A DNA stretch of 64,000 nt from Luzula sylvatica (taxonomy: Eukaryota; Streptophyta; Magnoliopsida; Poales; Juncaceae). The notes under the pieces are model-generated. The model worked only from the letters and a program-made list of their open reading frames with translations. It did not search any database and was not told the origin of the DNA. The translations under genes and the position numbers were made by a program. Positions 48,386 to 60,171 of this stretch are shown piece by piece. Where the stretch lies: NCBI GenBank assembly GCA_946800325.1, contig OX326957.1:22569007-22633006 (forward strand). The letters run 5' to 3'. The stretch's first letter is position 1. The number at the start of each line of letters is the position of its first letter.

Positions 48386-49753
48386 ATGCAGATGATATCT
48401 TGATGAGTCGTATGCATAAAAAGCTTGAAGCACTACCGGAGAAAGATGAACAAATGTGCACCATTTTCCGGGTTCCTGAAAACATTCGAATGTGTAAGCC
48501 ACACCTATTCGAGCCTGCTGTTGTTTCTATCGGTCCATACCACCGAAGTAAAGAGCATCTTCGTGCTATCGAAGAGATAAAGTGGCCACTTCTTCGACAA
48601 TTTCTTGTCCAATCCAACGACATTAGTTTGAAGACATGCATTACAGAGATGAGGGTGTTAGAGGCACAAGCACGTGAGTGCTATAACGAAACCATTCCCA
48701 TGGATAGTAATGATTTTGTGGAGATGATGCTATTGGATGCATCCTTTATTATTCAATTTGTGTTCACAATGGAGGAACAGACAAAAAATTTGGTCATTTA
48801 CAAAGATGCTGGTTGGAATGCGGCCATAATAGAATACGACTTGATCTTGATCGAGAATCAAATCCCTTTTTTTTATTTTAGAGAAGATGTGGTTCTATTT
48901 ATATGACGAGGCATTCCATCCCGATAATTTGATATATATAGTTCGAAGACTTGGATTAGAAGAATTCATGTCAACCAAGACCTCAACACCACCTGAGAAC
49001 GTCTATCATTTGCTCCATCTCTGTCACCATTATATTGTCCCAACTGACGAGTTTTATCTGGAAACACCAATTAATTATCACGATAAAACACGAAAACATA
49101 CTCAGTTTTGCCCCTCTTGGATAGCACAACGACCTAAAGAGCTGATTAAGACATGCCTAAACCTTGGAAAGAAACACAAGTTAAACCCCGGTTCGTTACA
49201 ATCGTTTCCATGTGCCACAGAGTTACTGGAAGCAGGAATTAAGATTATAAGAAGGAAACCACCTTGTGATTTTACAGATATCACCTTCCAGTCAGGCATA
49301 CTGGAGATCCCAATCTTTTCTATTCATGACATGACAACTTTAATTATGATGAATCTTATTGCCCTAGAGCAAGGATTCCTAGTTAACGTGCTTAAATCAA
49401 TCTCGACATACATTTTTTTCATAGATAACCTCGTTAACACAGCAAACGACGTAACGATACTTGAGAGACAGGGTATAATTGAAAATCTGTTATCTGGTGA
49501 GGACGAAGTGGCCCTTTTCTTCAATCAAGCATGTCCACATGTCGTGAGAGACACTGGCCATCACCTTAGTGGTTTGTATCCGAAAATAAACGAGTATTGC
49601 AACAAAAGAAGGCATAGATACAGAGCAAAGCTGATGCGAGATTACTTCAACAACCCTTGGTCCGTGCTTTCTCTTGTGGCAGGACTGTTTCTCCTTCTCA
49701 CATCTGTTCAAACTTTTTATGCCATATTCGCTTACCACGATCTTCCTCATTGA
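48386..49753 (+). pseudogene. DUF247-D, exon 1 deleted and frameshifted
   Basis: The second exon begins after a conserved acceptor (TTTTTGTAG) and keeps nearly all DUF247 blocks (FEPAVVSIGPYHRSKEHLRA, KWPLLRQFL, DLILIENQIPFF, LLHLCHHYIVP, PCATELLEAGI, MNLIALEQG, NPWSVLSL and a C-terminal membrane helix). The frame breaks at 48867-48874, where a T run has eight bases against seven in copy C. That shift ends the first frame at 48906; the rest (from 48887) is open in the next frame. Upstream, a deletion of about 275 bp relative to copy A joins the TCCAACATTTTC block to the end of the intron and removes the TATA box and first exon. A LINE sits in the 3' flank. Several conserved positions differ from A to C, so decay is older than in C. 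Confidence 0.85.
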
Positions 49754-50112
49754 TGGTGGCGATATGTCTTTGCCGATTCTTACTGTTAATTTGCGCTTCT
49801 CTTTTTTTTCTCTTTTGCTTGGCTTTGTATTTACGTTTTTTTAATCATCCGTTTGCCCAAATTTATAGTTTGGACAATAAATTGCAATTGTGTGTGCTTC
49901 AACTTTTTTTTTTTTTTTGAAAAATAAGAAGCGGAGCTTCTTTTGATATATTAATGCAAGTTTAATACATCGTTTAAATTTTACATAATCATGTAAAAAG
50001 TAACCTAGCCTCAAAAAGGACCGAAATTTAGCAAAAGAAAAAGTAAGAATAATTTCCCGAAAGTTGAGAATTCACTAAGGGGTTGGGGGATTAGGAGGGA
50101 CGCCGAGGCGCC

Positions 50113-50480
50113 TTAGCAACATTTTTTCCATGTCGTAGCTTCGTGCTTGATCCTTTGAAGTGTCGAGGAAGGTGGAGAACTTTTTTGGTTGAAAATTCGG
50201 TTATTCCTTTCTTTCCAAATCTCCCAAATCGTGGCTATAAAGTAGGTGTCAATGGATCCCTTTTGTTCCTTGGATTTGTTGGCGCGATTGCGAAACCAAA
50301 AATCCGATATAGAGTCGCGGGACTCGAAAGGGGATCTAATGATCGTTCCAACCCCTTGCCAAACCGTCGTTGCATAGGGGCACGTTACGAGGAGGTGGAA
50401 TGCCGACTCTTCGGCATTGTTGCAATTTTTGCAAGTCGTCTCGTGAGGCCAATTTCTCTTCCTTAAGACGTCCCCTTTAG
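50113..50480 (-). pseudogene. LINE C-terminal zinc-finger region (zf-RVT), frameshifted
   Basis: The frame carries WPHETTCKNC and a following HLLVTCPY, the C-x2-C-x(n)-H-x4-C pattern of the zf-RVT domain at the C-terminus of plant LINE reverse transcriptases, then a Trp-rich tail. It joins the main ORF by a frame change near 50480; on that side the main frame runs into a stop within a few codons. Confidence 0.75.
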
Positions 50481-53066
50481 GATTCTTCCATTTAGTGCTA
50501 GCCAAGTAAAAAATCTCGTCTTTACCGGAGCTTTTGTTTTCCATAGGGTGATGTTCCATTCGCTACCTACGCCGGGGTTGATGAGTAGCTTATAGATGGC
50601 GGAGGTGGAGAAGGAGTCCGGTTTGCCCATCCAAACTTGTCGGTTCGTGGATGACTCGATCCCATGCGCAATCCGAAATTGGGGGAGGAGGGAGTGGAGG
50701 TCTTTGATGAAGTAGGAGGAGTGTTGGTTCAATAGATTTCCTAATTCGGATGGATGACCGACTCCGTAAATGTCCCTTATGGTGCTAGCCCACATTCCTT
50801 GGTTGTTTTGACCAATTTTCCACAACCATTTCAATAGCAAAGCAATGTTGTGAGTTTCTAGGTTTAGCATTCCTAAGCCTCCGTTTTTCTTTGGTAGACA
50901 TACCTTGTCCCAATTAATTAGGCAATGTCCACCGAGACATTCTTGATCCCCCTTCCAGAGAAATTTCCTTGTAATTTTATTCATTTCCTTAAAAAGCCAT
51001 TTTGGGAGGCGAAAGCATTGCATGAAGTACGTTGGTACCGCATTGAGCACCGACTTTGCGAGCACTAATCGCCCCCCTAAGGATAGGCACTTCCCTTTCC
51101 ATCCCGAGAGTCTCGATTGCATTTTTTTTATTAGCGGGATGAAATCAATTTTCCTTGGTTTTTTGGTGTTGAGTGGCATGCCGAGGTATAAAATAGGGAG
51201 TGATGTTTTTGCGCAATGAAGTAACCTCTCAAGTATTCCATGTAGTTCCTCCGGTATCGCTATCGGAACAAAGGCGGTTTTGTCCCAATTTATTGCGAGG
51301 CCCGAGACTCTTTGGAATAGGTTTAACGTGTAAGTTAATACCTTGAGATTGGTCGGGTGTGCCTCGACGAATAAAATGGTGTCATCGGCGTATTGTAGCG
51401 CCCTCATGGCAAATTTTACCGGCGATGCCATTAGGTGGTTCGTTTTTTGGATGAAAGTTTGGAGCGAGTCAGCCACTATATCGAATATCATCGGCGATAA
51501 CGGGTCACCTTGTCTTACCCCACGCATGTGCTTGAATTTTTGTCCTAGCTTGCCATTTAATTTCACCCTTGAAGTGGCCGAGGATAGGAGATCGCTTACC
51601 CATCTAATCCACTTTGTCGGGAACCCGCGGGCCTCGAGGAGATTTTTGGTGTAGTCCCAAGAGATTGTGTCGAAGGCCTTGAAGAAATCTATTTTAAGCA
51701 TGACCATTGGGATTTTTTTTTTATGCGCCGCATTAAGCAACTCTCTTGCCGAGAGGAAAACTTCACCAATTGACCGGCCTTTGATGAAGGCGGCTTGATT
51801 TCGATGGATAATGGCTTCCATTTTCGGTTGCAACCGAACCGCCAAGACTTTTGAGAGAATTTTCCCAACCGTGTTAATTACGCTAATTGGCCTATAGTCC
51901 TTCCGCTCTATAGCGTCCTCTTTTTTCGGCACTAGGGAGATAGTTGCGGTGTTGATGGAATCGAGCGCCAAAGTGTGATTAAAAAATTCCATGAAAAGAA
52001 TTTCCAATTTCGGTTTTAATAATTCGAAGAATTCTTGGTAAAATTCAATAGGGAACCCCTTGGGTCCGACCGATTTTCCTTTTTTCATGTTCATGATCGT
52101 CCTTCGGATTTCGTCTTGAGAGAAATTCGTCGCGAGCTCGCTTAGTGCGGTCGTTGTGACTGGGTCGGTTTGTATAAGAGCCCCCATATTATGTATGGGG
52201 GGTTCTAAAGGGACCACCCCGAGTATGTTTTTGTAATAAGAATCAAATTCCCTTTGTATTCGGTTTGGGTCCGAGATGGTTTCATCCTCTATTTTGATTG
52301 TTGAGATCTTATTTCCTTTGTTCCTTGCCGAGGCAATGGCATGAAAGTATTTGGTGTTGGCATCACCTAGCTTAAGCCAAGTGCACGATGATCTTTGTTG
52401 CCACATTTCCTCTTTGAGATTAACTAACTCGAAAAGTTTTTCCTTTGCCGAGATTCGTAAACGAGTTTCGTCTACGGATAGAGCTCTTTCTTCTTCGGCA
52501 AGGTCCAAGATTTTAATTACGAGCGTGCAATCGTCATGTACTGCGCTAGCGGCTTTGAATTTTGCTTTCGCCCATTCCTTTAATTTTTTCCTAGTTTTGT
52601 CGAGACATTTTTGAAAGTTTTTTACTCCATTTGAAGCCATTGACGAATCTTCATGATGCCAACACTCGGTAAATAGTCCTCTCAATTCTTCATATTTGAG
52701 CCATTCTCGTTCGAACCTAAAAAGTTTGGTCGTCTCGGTTTGGTTGTTTTGAGTGCGAAGTAGTAATGGAGTGTGGTCCGAAGTTGTCATTGGGAGGTCC
52801 TCGAGGGTGATCGTCCCATTTTGGATAATGAGGTGTTCGGAGACGAAATCTCTATCGAGCCGCGCTAGGGTTGGTGTCTCCCTTTTGTTGGACCAAGTAA
52901 ATTTCCTACCCCTTAGAGGGATTTCGGATATATTGGCCGAATTGATCGCCTCATTGAATCGCAAAGCGGTGTTTGCGTTGAAGGTTGACGCGGTCGTATC
53001 CTCCCTTGATCTAACAAGGTTGAAATCGCCAATAATTATCCATGGGATATTTATATCTATGTTCAT
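50463..53066 (-). CDS. LINE endonuclease (partial) and reverse transcriptase
   Basis: 867 open codons. Residues 1-105 are the C-terminal part of an APE-type endonuclease (IIGDFN at 11-16, LDRDFVS, and the catalytic SDH triad near 96-98). The reverse transcriptase spans about 330-650: GKSVGPKGFP, RPISVINTVGKILSK, NQAAFIKGRS, the first catalytic Asp in LKIDFFKAFD, GVRQGDPLSP, and YADD at 559-562. The thumb and connection region follow. The family makes new copies by target-primed reverse transcription. This copy is inactive because of the 5' truncation and 3' frameshift, but the long open frame suggests fairly recent insertion. Confidence 0.88.
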   Translation of the reverse strand: MNIDINIPWIIIGDFNLVRSREDTTASTFNANTALRFNEAINSANISEIPLRGRKFTWSNKRETPTLARLDRDFVSEHLIIQNGTITLEDLPMTTSDHTPLLLRTQNNQTETTKLFRFEREWLKYEELRGLFTECWHHEDSSMASNGVKNFQKCLDKTRKKLKEWAKAKFKAASAVHDDCTLVIKILDLAEEERALSVDETRLRISAKEKLFELVNLKEEMWQQRSSCTWLKLGDANTKYFHAIASARNKGNKISTIKIEDETISDPNRIQREFDSYYKNILGVVPLEPPIHNMGALIQTDPVTTTALSELATNFSQDEIRRTIMNMKKGKSVGPKGFPIEFYQEFFELLKPKLEILFMEFFNHTLALDSINTATISLVPKKEDAIERKDYRPISVINTVGKILSKVLAVRLQPKMEAIIHRNQAAFIKGRSIGEVFLSARELLNAAHKKKIPMVMLKIDFFKAFDTISWDYTKNLLEARGFPTKWIRWVSDLLSSATSRVKLNGKLGQKFKHMRGVRQGDPLSPMIFDIVADSLQTFIQKTNHLMASPVKFAMRALQYADDTILFVEAHPTNLKVLTYTLNLFQRVSGLAINWDKTAFVPIAIPEELHGILERLLHCAKTSLPILYLGMPLNTKKPRKIDFIPLIKKMQSRLSGWKGKCLSLGGRLVLAKSVLNAVPTYFMQCFRLPKWLFKEMNKITRKFLWKGDQECLGGHCLINWDKVCLPKKNGGLGMLNLETHNIALLLKWLWKIGQNNQGMWASTIRDIYGVGHPSELGNLLNQHSSYFIKDLHSLLPQFRIAHGIESSTNRQVWMGKPDSFSTSAIYKLLINPGVGSEWNITLWKTKAPVKTRFFTWLALNGRILKGTS

Positions 53067-53095
53067 TACTTCAATTTCTCGTATGTACTCGATTT

Positions 53096-54290
53096 TGTGT
53101 TGTTCTCTATATATCTTGTATTTTGTGTTGTTCTCTATATATCTTGTATTTTTTTGTTGAAATGTCTTGTATCTTGAATTATGGATTGAAAAGAATATTT
53201 GGATAGAATTTTATTATTGTGAAGGGACCGTACCAAGTATTTCTTGGTTTAGAGATAAAATCTGCAATTTCTGTTTTTCAAACTTACAAAGTTCGAGCAT
53301 ATTGCAGTATCAATTGAGAAGTCTAAAGACAAGGAAGCGATGACCGTAATAAATATCAAAAATAGTGTTTTGACATTTGCCATTATTAGTTTAAATAATT
53401 CAATATATATTTGGGGTCTTAACCGTAAATATTCTTTTGGACGATTTTAATTAATTATTTAAGAAAATTTTATTTATGAATTATTATATATTAGGATTTT
53501 AAATAATATAATTAGATTAATGACTTTGAGAATTAGTAAACTTAAATTGGAATTGTTATATTGAACAAAATTATATAGAAGTATATGTTATGGTTATTAT
53601 ATGAAAATTTGTGATTATATAATATGTAGGGTTATATATGAAAAATAACAATATTTATTCTACTTAATTGGGCCGCGTATATGCACTTCTTGAGCGGCCA
53701 TAACTTTGTGCATAGTTCTTGAGCCGCACATATCAAGTTATCAACTTCCTCCAGTATCCTTTTAGCCCTAAAACAGACCAAAGAATTTTCAGAAATTAAT
53801 GGAGATGCATTAGTCGAAAAGGAGTAAATAGTATAAAAGGAGTAGTGCGAGTTGGTTTGTGAGTTAGAGAATTTGTTTTGAGATTTGGTTGTGCTTATAT
53901 TTCGTTTGGTATTTGTTTTAGATTTCGATCGGGTTTGATGGGTTCTGTCATGTTGTCTATCGGTTTCATTCCGTCAGGTGAGTGTTATTCTCACTTATCT
54001 TTTATTAAAATTATAAATTCTACTTATTTTAGTTATTTTTGATAAAATGGATTTTGTTTCAAAAACCGTGTTTAATTACGAAAACGTATATTAATTAGTT
54101 TATGATATGGTTATATTCCAAGGAACTGATTTTGAATAACAGGTACGATGATTTATGATTTTAAATGAGTTACAAAAATATGATTTTGAAGTTGGATATT
54201 CATTCAAATATAGAAAGCATATTTCGAATTTGTTTTCAGAAATGATTTGCACTAAAAACATGTTTTGTTTCGATAAAAGTATTTAGTAAA
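53096..54290. other. DUF247-D 3' flank remainder and unassigned DNA
   Basis: 53096-53290 continues the family 3' flank and contains a tandem duplication of GTGTTGTTCTCTATATATCT. Beyond that the sequence is AT-rich without a supported gene. A TATAAAAGG at 53834 on the + strand followed by a leader-like stretch could be a promoter of a lost LTR element. Confidence 0.35.
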
Positions 54291-56075
54291 TTATCATAGA
54301 AAGTTTCAGTAGAAACTTCTCTACTCGTATCCACCTCGAGCTAACGTCTCTCGGTTACGCATGATTCCCCAAAAAATGCCGTAAACTTGCTCAAGATCTA
54401 ATCTCTTCTTCTCTCTTTCTAACTTGCCTCATGAGTATTTTCTGTCAAAAAGATGAAATAATTTGAGAGGAATAGCTGGCCTTGATCTTAATTGAGAATT
54501 TGGATCATTGTCCGTCATGACGCACTATAGTCCGTCATGACGCACTAGTCACGATTACTGATATAGCCGTTATTTTTATGGTCCTTCATGACGGACCATA
54601 TTGTCTGTCATGACGCACCTCAGTCATGACGCACAACCAGTCCGTCACGACTCTATACTCATAGATTGGTACACATAATTCTCTTTGGTCTGTCACGACG
54701 GACCATCCAGTCTGTCATGACGGACTGTGTATAATTTGTGTAATCCTTCGGGAAAACTCACGGACCATCAGTCCGTCATGACGAACTATGTGTTTTCTGT
54801 CAGATTTGCACAATCTTATTGTGCATCCAATCATCTCGATAAACGAGTATGTTCATCTATCCTCATGTGTACAATATACTAGTTGATATGTAACTGTATT
54901 TCCTTCACAAACCTGGATATTATGCTCGAGATTGTTGGAGTATCTAAATATGGTGAAGAAAAATAACTATGCCGAGAATGAAGAATCCGATGCCACTTTA
55001 TTTCTAGCTTACCACGAAGGAGGAGGAAAGAAATATTTGTGGTGTCTGGACAATGGAGCGAGCAACCACATGTGTGGAGACAAAATCAACTTCGTCGAGG
55101 TTGACAATTCGGTGATGGGACATATGACTTTCGGAGATCACTCAAAAGTTCAAATCGAAGGAAAGGAAACGATTTTGATTCGCACGAAGAATGGCCGTCA
55201 CGAGTACATGAGTAATTTTTATTGCATTCCGAACATGAAAGAGTAACATTTTGAGTTTGGGACAACTCCTCGAGAAAAACTATGAAGTTCATATGAAGAA
55301 TCACACTCTCATCCTTCAAGATGATTGAGAAAACGTAATTGCGAAGGTGCCTATGACGAAGAAAAGGATGTTCTATGTCGAACTTCATGAAGGAAATACA
55401 GTTACAAATCAACTAGTAGATTGTACACATGAGGATAGATGAACGTACGCGTTCATCGAGACAATTTGATGCATTAATAAGATTATGCAAATCTGACAAA
55501 AAACATATAGTCCGTCATGACGGATTGGTGGACCGTCATGACGGACCAGAGGGTTTCCTAATAGATACACATAATACCTATAGTCCGTCATGACGGACTG
55601 GTTGGTCCGCCATGACGAACCAAAGAGGATTCATGTGTACCAATATGTGAGTATAGAGTCATGACGGACTGATGGTCCGTCATGATGGAGCTGCGTCACG
55701 ACAGACAAATTGGTCCGTCATGACAGAGCATAAAGAATAACGACTATATCAGTACTCGTGACACGTCCATCGTGACGGATTATGGTGCGTCATGACGGAC
55801 TGTGATCCAAATTCTGGATTGACAGTTTTTCTTAAGATACTCATTAATTCTCAATTAATGGTGCCTTGATTATAAGATCATTGACTGTCTCTTCTTCTCT
55901 CTCTGGTCATTCTACAGTACAGTTGAACTTGTTGGACAAGTAAAAGAGAAAAAAATTATCACCATTAAGGGTTGAAGTTTTGAGCAAGTTTACAGTAATT
56001 TTAGGAGAATCATGCGTAACCGAGAGACCAAGCTCGCGGAGGATACGAGTAGAGAGGTTTTAGTTGAAACCTTTG
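54290..56075. repeat. 1.8-kb inverted repeat with palindrome arrays around a copia fragment
   Basis: The left arm (about 54290-54918) and right arm (about 55408-56075) are inverted copies. Shared blocks include TCTCTCGGTTACGCATGATT, GAATTTGGATCA, CTGATATAG and CATGAGGATAGATGAAC. Within the arms lie about 9 plus 10 copies of a TCCGTCATGACGGA-like palindrome in varied states. The loop is the retroelement fragment at 54904-55414. No target duplication was identified. A transcript through it would fold into a hairpin of several hundred base pairs. Confidence 0.8.
54904..55414 (+). pseudogene. Copia-type gag-protease fragment
   Basis: The + strand encodes KPGYYARDC, the end of a gag zinc knuckle. 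It then encodes WCLDNGASNHMCG, the copia-type aspartic protease active site (D-N-G-A form). MSNFYCIPNMK and, after a frame change near 55244, NILSLGQLLEK and FYVELHEG lead into the GAG-pre-integrase region. A stop follows the zinc knuckle and another occurs near 55328, so it is dead. Both ends coincide with the inner ends of the inverted arms. Confidence 0.8.
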
Positions 56076-56826
56076 CTGTGATCTACCGGGAGCAAGTTCG
56101 AGCAAGGTTGAAGGACAAACCGGAAAGCAATCCGATTGTATTCGACAAATCGGAGCTTCGAGCAAGATGTCGAATCGCGCGGGCATGGGACGTGCTTGTT
56201 ACCGGAATAGAAGCAAGGACAACAACTACGCAATAATGAACCCATCTTCGTGATCAATTTCACGTGGTATGATTCACTATATACAAGAGTTATATATTCA
56301 TAGTTACACATTAGGATTTGTACTCTCGGGTCGACGACGTGGTCCTCGAGATCAGGCACGACGGGTTGATCGTTCTTCCTTCTTTCTCCGGTCACGTTGG
56401 TGACTAGCACGTGCGTCCCATACCACACGTCTCCCACCGTCTTGACGCGCCTCCGGTTGTCTTCGTGCGTCCCACGTCCAAGCGCTTCCACCGTCTTTGA
56501 TCGTTCTTTCTCTCCCTCGAGTTGATCACAATCGAAGAGCCACAAGTATCGCTCCTCTACTTGTATCCACCGTGAGTTGGAATTCGTCGGTCGCGGATGC
56601 ACCTGCCTAGACGATACACCGGCGAACTTGCTTGATCGATTGATTCCCTTCTCCGGAAAAACTGTTTTTCTCGGTTTTTCTCTCTTTGCACTCTTTCACT
56701 CTTGAGAAAGATTCTCTCTAATTTCTGGATTAATCTTATTAATTCCACAGGGGTTGAACTGAATGAATTGGTTGGACTGAATGGAAGAGAGAGAAAAATG
56801 TCCTATTTATATCTCATAGGATAAGG
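56076..56826 (-). repeat. Older repeat, split by the gypsy-type insertion
   Basis: GC-richer DNA, with overlapping frames on both strands that match no family I know. The minus strand has TATAAATAGG at 56805-56814, like an LTR promoter. The sequence continues at 62944 on the other side of the insertion. Confidence 0.4.
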
Positions 56827-58144
56827 TGATGAGTGGGTTTTCGATCACTTTTAATTTGATATATCGTTGTATGTGAAAAACCGTTTCAATCAACAAGTAT
56901 AGAACTATATGTGTTTAGTGGAAATATGCAACTTCGTTCCACGAGGAGTATATGCGTCGAAGAATGAATCAAACGAGCCAGAAAAAGGTAGAAACTTCTC
57001 CAGCAAAAGGGGAGAAACTTTTCTGGAAAAAGGCAGAAACTTTCGTTACAACGGAAAGTCCCCTGGATCAGATTTAGTATTTGGTTTATGAATGTTTGAT
57101 GAGTTAATTAGGGACTGAATTGCGAGTAAAAAGAGAACAAAAAGAGCGCAAAAGATCGAATGCAAGAAACAAGATTTAAGCAAAAAACTAGATTCAACAC
57201 AGTTTTTAACACAACCTCAAACTATCATTCAACATACAAGATATTTAAGATACGAGCACTTCTCGCTTGAAGTAATCGCCTCTCCCGGATGAAGAAAGCT
57301 CCGAGTCCGTTCAAGGAAAGAAAGCAAAACGCAACCACGATCCAATCGAAGAGGAGAGGTTTACCGGATGAAGAAAACTCCGAGTCCGGTAATGAAGAAA
57401 GCTCCGCTCTCAACCCCGAAGGTCATCAGATGAAGAAAGCTCCGAGTCCGGTTTGTGATTGAACACCTTCTACGACTTGCTTCGATGAGGACACTTCACC
57501 GGATGAAGAAAGCTTCGAGTCCGGTGATGGAGAAAGCTCCGTGGACCAGATTGGCGAGCTTACATAAAGAGGGAACAAGCTCCCTAAACTTGGCAAGCAA
57601 TCACCCGAGAATTCGAGTAAATCTTGAACGGTTCTTGAAGTTCTTGACGGTTCTTGGAGGTGTTTGAGCCGAGAAGAGAGGAGAGTCAGAGGAGAAGAAG
57701 AGAAGAAGAAGCTCTCTGCCAGGGCTTTGGGGTCTTATTTATAGTGTCCTTGGGGCTTTCCCATTGGCCAAGAGATGGGTGAGAGAATTGAGGGTAATTT
57801 GGGGATTGTAGGTGAGGTAGGTGGGCTGGATAGTGGCTACGGTTTGAGTGGTTTTCGTGTACAGTTTTTGGTGTAAACTCTTATGTTGAAGATTATTTGC
57901 TTCCTTCCTCATATTCTTGCTAACTCAAATATCAATTTTATCGGCACGAGGAGACGAAGGCAACCACAATCTAGGATTTGCATGAATCTCCCCCTAAAAA
58001 TCTGTAATTAGCAATAAAACACACTTAGTGAAGAAATATTCTTGCTAACTCAAATATGAACAATTCTATATATAAAGCTGTGATTCAAAAAGGGCTAAAT
58101 CCCCAAATTAGATATCAAAGAGGTGCTTTATTTTCCTCTTATCA

Positions 58145-59386
58145 AATACCCCCATACTTAAACCCTTGATCGTCCTCGATCATGATGAGCATAAAATCAA
58201 GCACAAAGAGAGAGATGCATGTATAAGATTTTATTGAAAGTGTATTCATCGATTTCAAAACTCAATTCTCACAAGATAAAATTGTTCACTCTTATCATAA
58301 TCACTAATATCGAAAGAGATAAGTTTGAGTTATATTAGAATCTATTTTTGATGATATTTTACAAATTCAAGAGTTTAAAGAGCAATTGATCTCAACCGAT
58401 AAAGATGATTAAACACCACATTTCAAATCTTTTCACGCCACTATTTACAAGGAATATCATGAAAAAACATTAGTGAAAACCCCTCGTTCCGTTTTGCAAA
58501 AATTAAATTGTTTCTTTCATGTAAATTGTCACTTTTTAAATCGTTCGGTACGTGAGTACTTGGTTCCTCTTTGATTTCTACTAAATTTCCCCAAATTGCG
58601 CTCGATTTAAGACTTTATTTAATTCTTATCTTTTCTTTTCTTTTTCTTTTTTTTTTTTTTTTTTTTTTTTTCTCTTTCTCTTTTCTTTCTTTTCTTTGTT
58701 TGTGGTGTTTAGATGGTCCCCATGTTGTTCTTTAGCCGATCAATGGTTACGGTTCGATCAAGACCACTTAATCAAACCCCATGGATCCGTGTGATCTTTA
58801 GCCGACCAATGCTTACGGTTCGACCAAGACCGCTTAATCAACCACACGGACTCGACAATCTAAGCATTGAGCACAATTTAGTTCCCTTAATATAAACTCA
58901 AATCCCCATGAACGATTGGGATCCCTTAAGTGCAATTGGTCAATTTTTAGATTTAAGAAAAACTTACTAAAGTGGTTGAAACAAAGCTTTTTAGAAGTTC
59001 TGAGTAAATTATGGGTTCAATTTTCGAAAATGGTGAGTCATGTAAATCAAGGATTGATCAAATTGTCAAAAACTTATGAATTTAGTGAACTCATTGATTA
59101 GGGTTTGAATCCCCAAAAGAATCTCTTCAAGATATCAATCAATTCCTTCAAATATTTTGTGAAAATTTCAATTTGAGAGTAAAATGGTGGTGGTTTGGTG
59201 AAAATTTGTTTCAAAATCGATGATTTATTCAATGAGGTGGAGAAAAACCTTAAAATGCACAAAATCCTTGGTTTGTGTAATTTCAATGCTCAACAATTCA
59301 TAAAAAAAAAAAAAAAAATTTATTTTTCTTCTTTAAAAGGGATTTTTTCGTTTCAAATTTTTTTTATTTTATCAAAGATTGTGTAT

Positions 59387-59424
<38 letters not shown>

Positions 59425-59477
59425 ACTTATTCCTTCTCTTGTCCTCAAGCGATAATACATAGAAACATTAAAAGAAG
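58145..59477. other. Gypsy-type element 3' internal non-coding region
   Basis: Contains a T run (58648-58671), repeated blocks with GATCTTTAGCCGACCAATG and TTACGGTTCGA-like sequence (58733-58850), and a run of 34 C (59388-59421). The first 450 bp are shared with 5613-6060. Confidence 0.7.
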
Positions 59478-59760
59478 TTAAGAAGAGACACAACCTTTGA
59501 TGCGTGGTGCTTGATCGTCTTCGACTTGTTGCTCCTCCATCCATCTTGTTTCGAATTTTGCGTGATGCTCGATGCGTTTTCCATTCATCTTGAACGCTTC
59601 ATTCGTTTTGTCGCTTCGAATCTCCACAACTCCAAATGGTGTGACATTGGTCACCACAAATGGGTCGATCCAACGCGACATTTGCTTCCTTTTGGAGTTG
59701 AACGTCTCGATCACCGATTTCGAATTCGCATTCTTTGCCGGTGTTGCCTCCAATCAGCTT
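59478..59760 (-). pseudogene. Gypsy integrase C-terminal fragment
   Basis: The frame contains MSRWIDPFVVTNVTPFGVVE and a downstream FKMNGKRIEHH, matching the C-terminal end of plant Ty3/gypsy integrases (the beta-rich domain before the polyprotein end). Zinc-finger and catalytic domains are absent; related sequence continues upstream in another frame for a short way. Confidence 0.75.
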
Positions 59761-60171
59761 GTCGCGTTTCTCGTGTCTTTGTCACACCTTTGCGATTATT
59801 TGATCGGGAATTCGTGGAAGTTGATCGAGGAGATTCGGAGGAAACTCATCATTTGCCGTTCTTGGAGAAAGCGTCTTGATCACGTTGATTTTCACCTTAT
59901 TGACTTTTATCCCCTTACTTGAGATGAGATGGCCTAATATGATTTATTGCTCACTAAAGAGTGGCATTTTTAAAAATTCGAAACAAGGTTAGCTTGTAAT
60001 GAGAGAGAATGGAAAGAGTAAACCTTTGGATGTGATGGAGAATTGGGATTCTTGGTTTATCTTGGAATGTACCAATTGAGCTTGAGCATGTAGTCCTTGC
60101 ACCCTTGGTACGAGGGTTTGCCTCCCTCGCTAGCGCTCTCGTTTATGGTCTCGAGCTCGACCATGCCGATG

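Larger units (their letters stand above)
49904..53068 (-). mobile_element. 5'-truncated L1-type LINE in DUF247-D 3' flank
   Basis: The minus-strand poly(A) tail is the T run at 49904-49918. The 5' end is near 53068. The host 3' flank resumes right after: the CTCTATATATCTTGTA and TTGAATTATGGATTG blocks continue the sequence interrupted after GTGCTTCAAC at 49903. CTTCAACTT (49897-49905) and CTTCAATTT (53069-53077) are a candidate imperfect target duplication. ORF1 and the endonuclease N-terminus are missing, as expected from incomplete reverse transcription. Confidence 0.9.

Noticed and set aside
50143..53160. Several + strand frames opposite the LINE
   Set aside because: Shadows of the minus-strand reverse transcriptase frame.
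56060..56602. 180-codon minus frame as a gene
   Set aside because: No recognisable domain, overlaps an equally plausible + frame, and lies in repeat DNA split by the gypsy-type insertion.
59195..59544. Poly-Pro and poly-Gly frames
   Set aside because: Created by the 34-C homopolymer.
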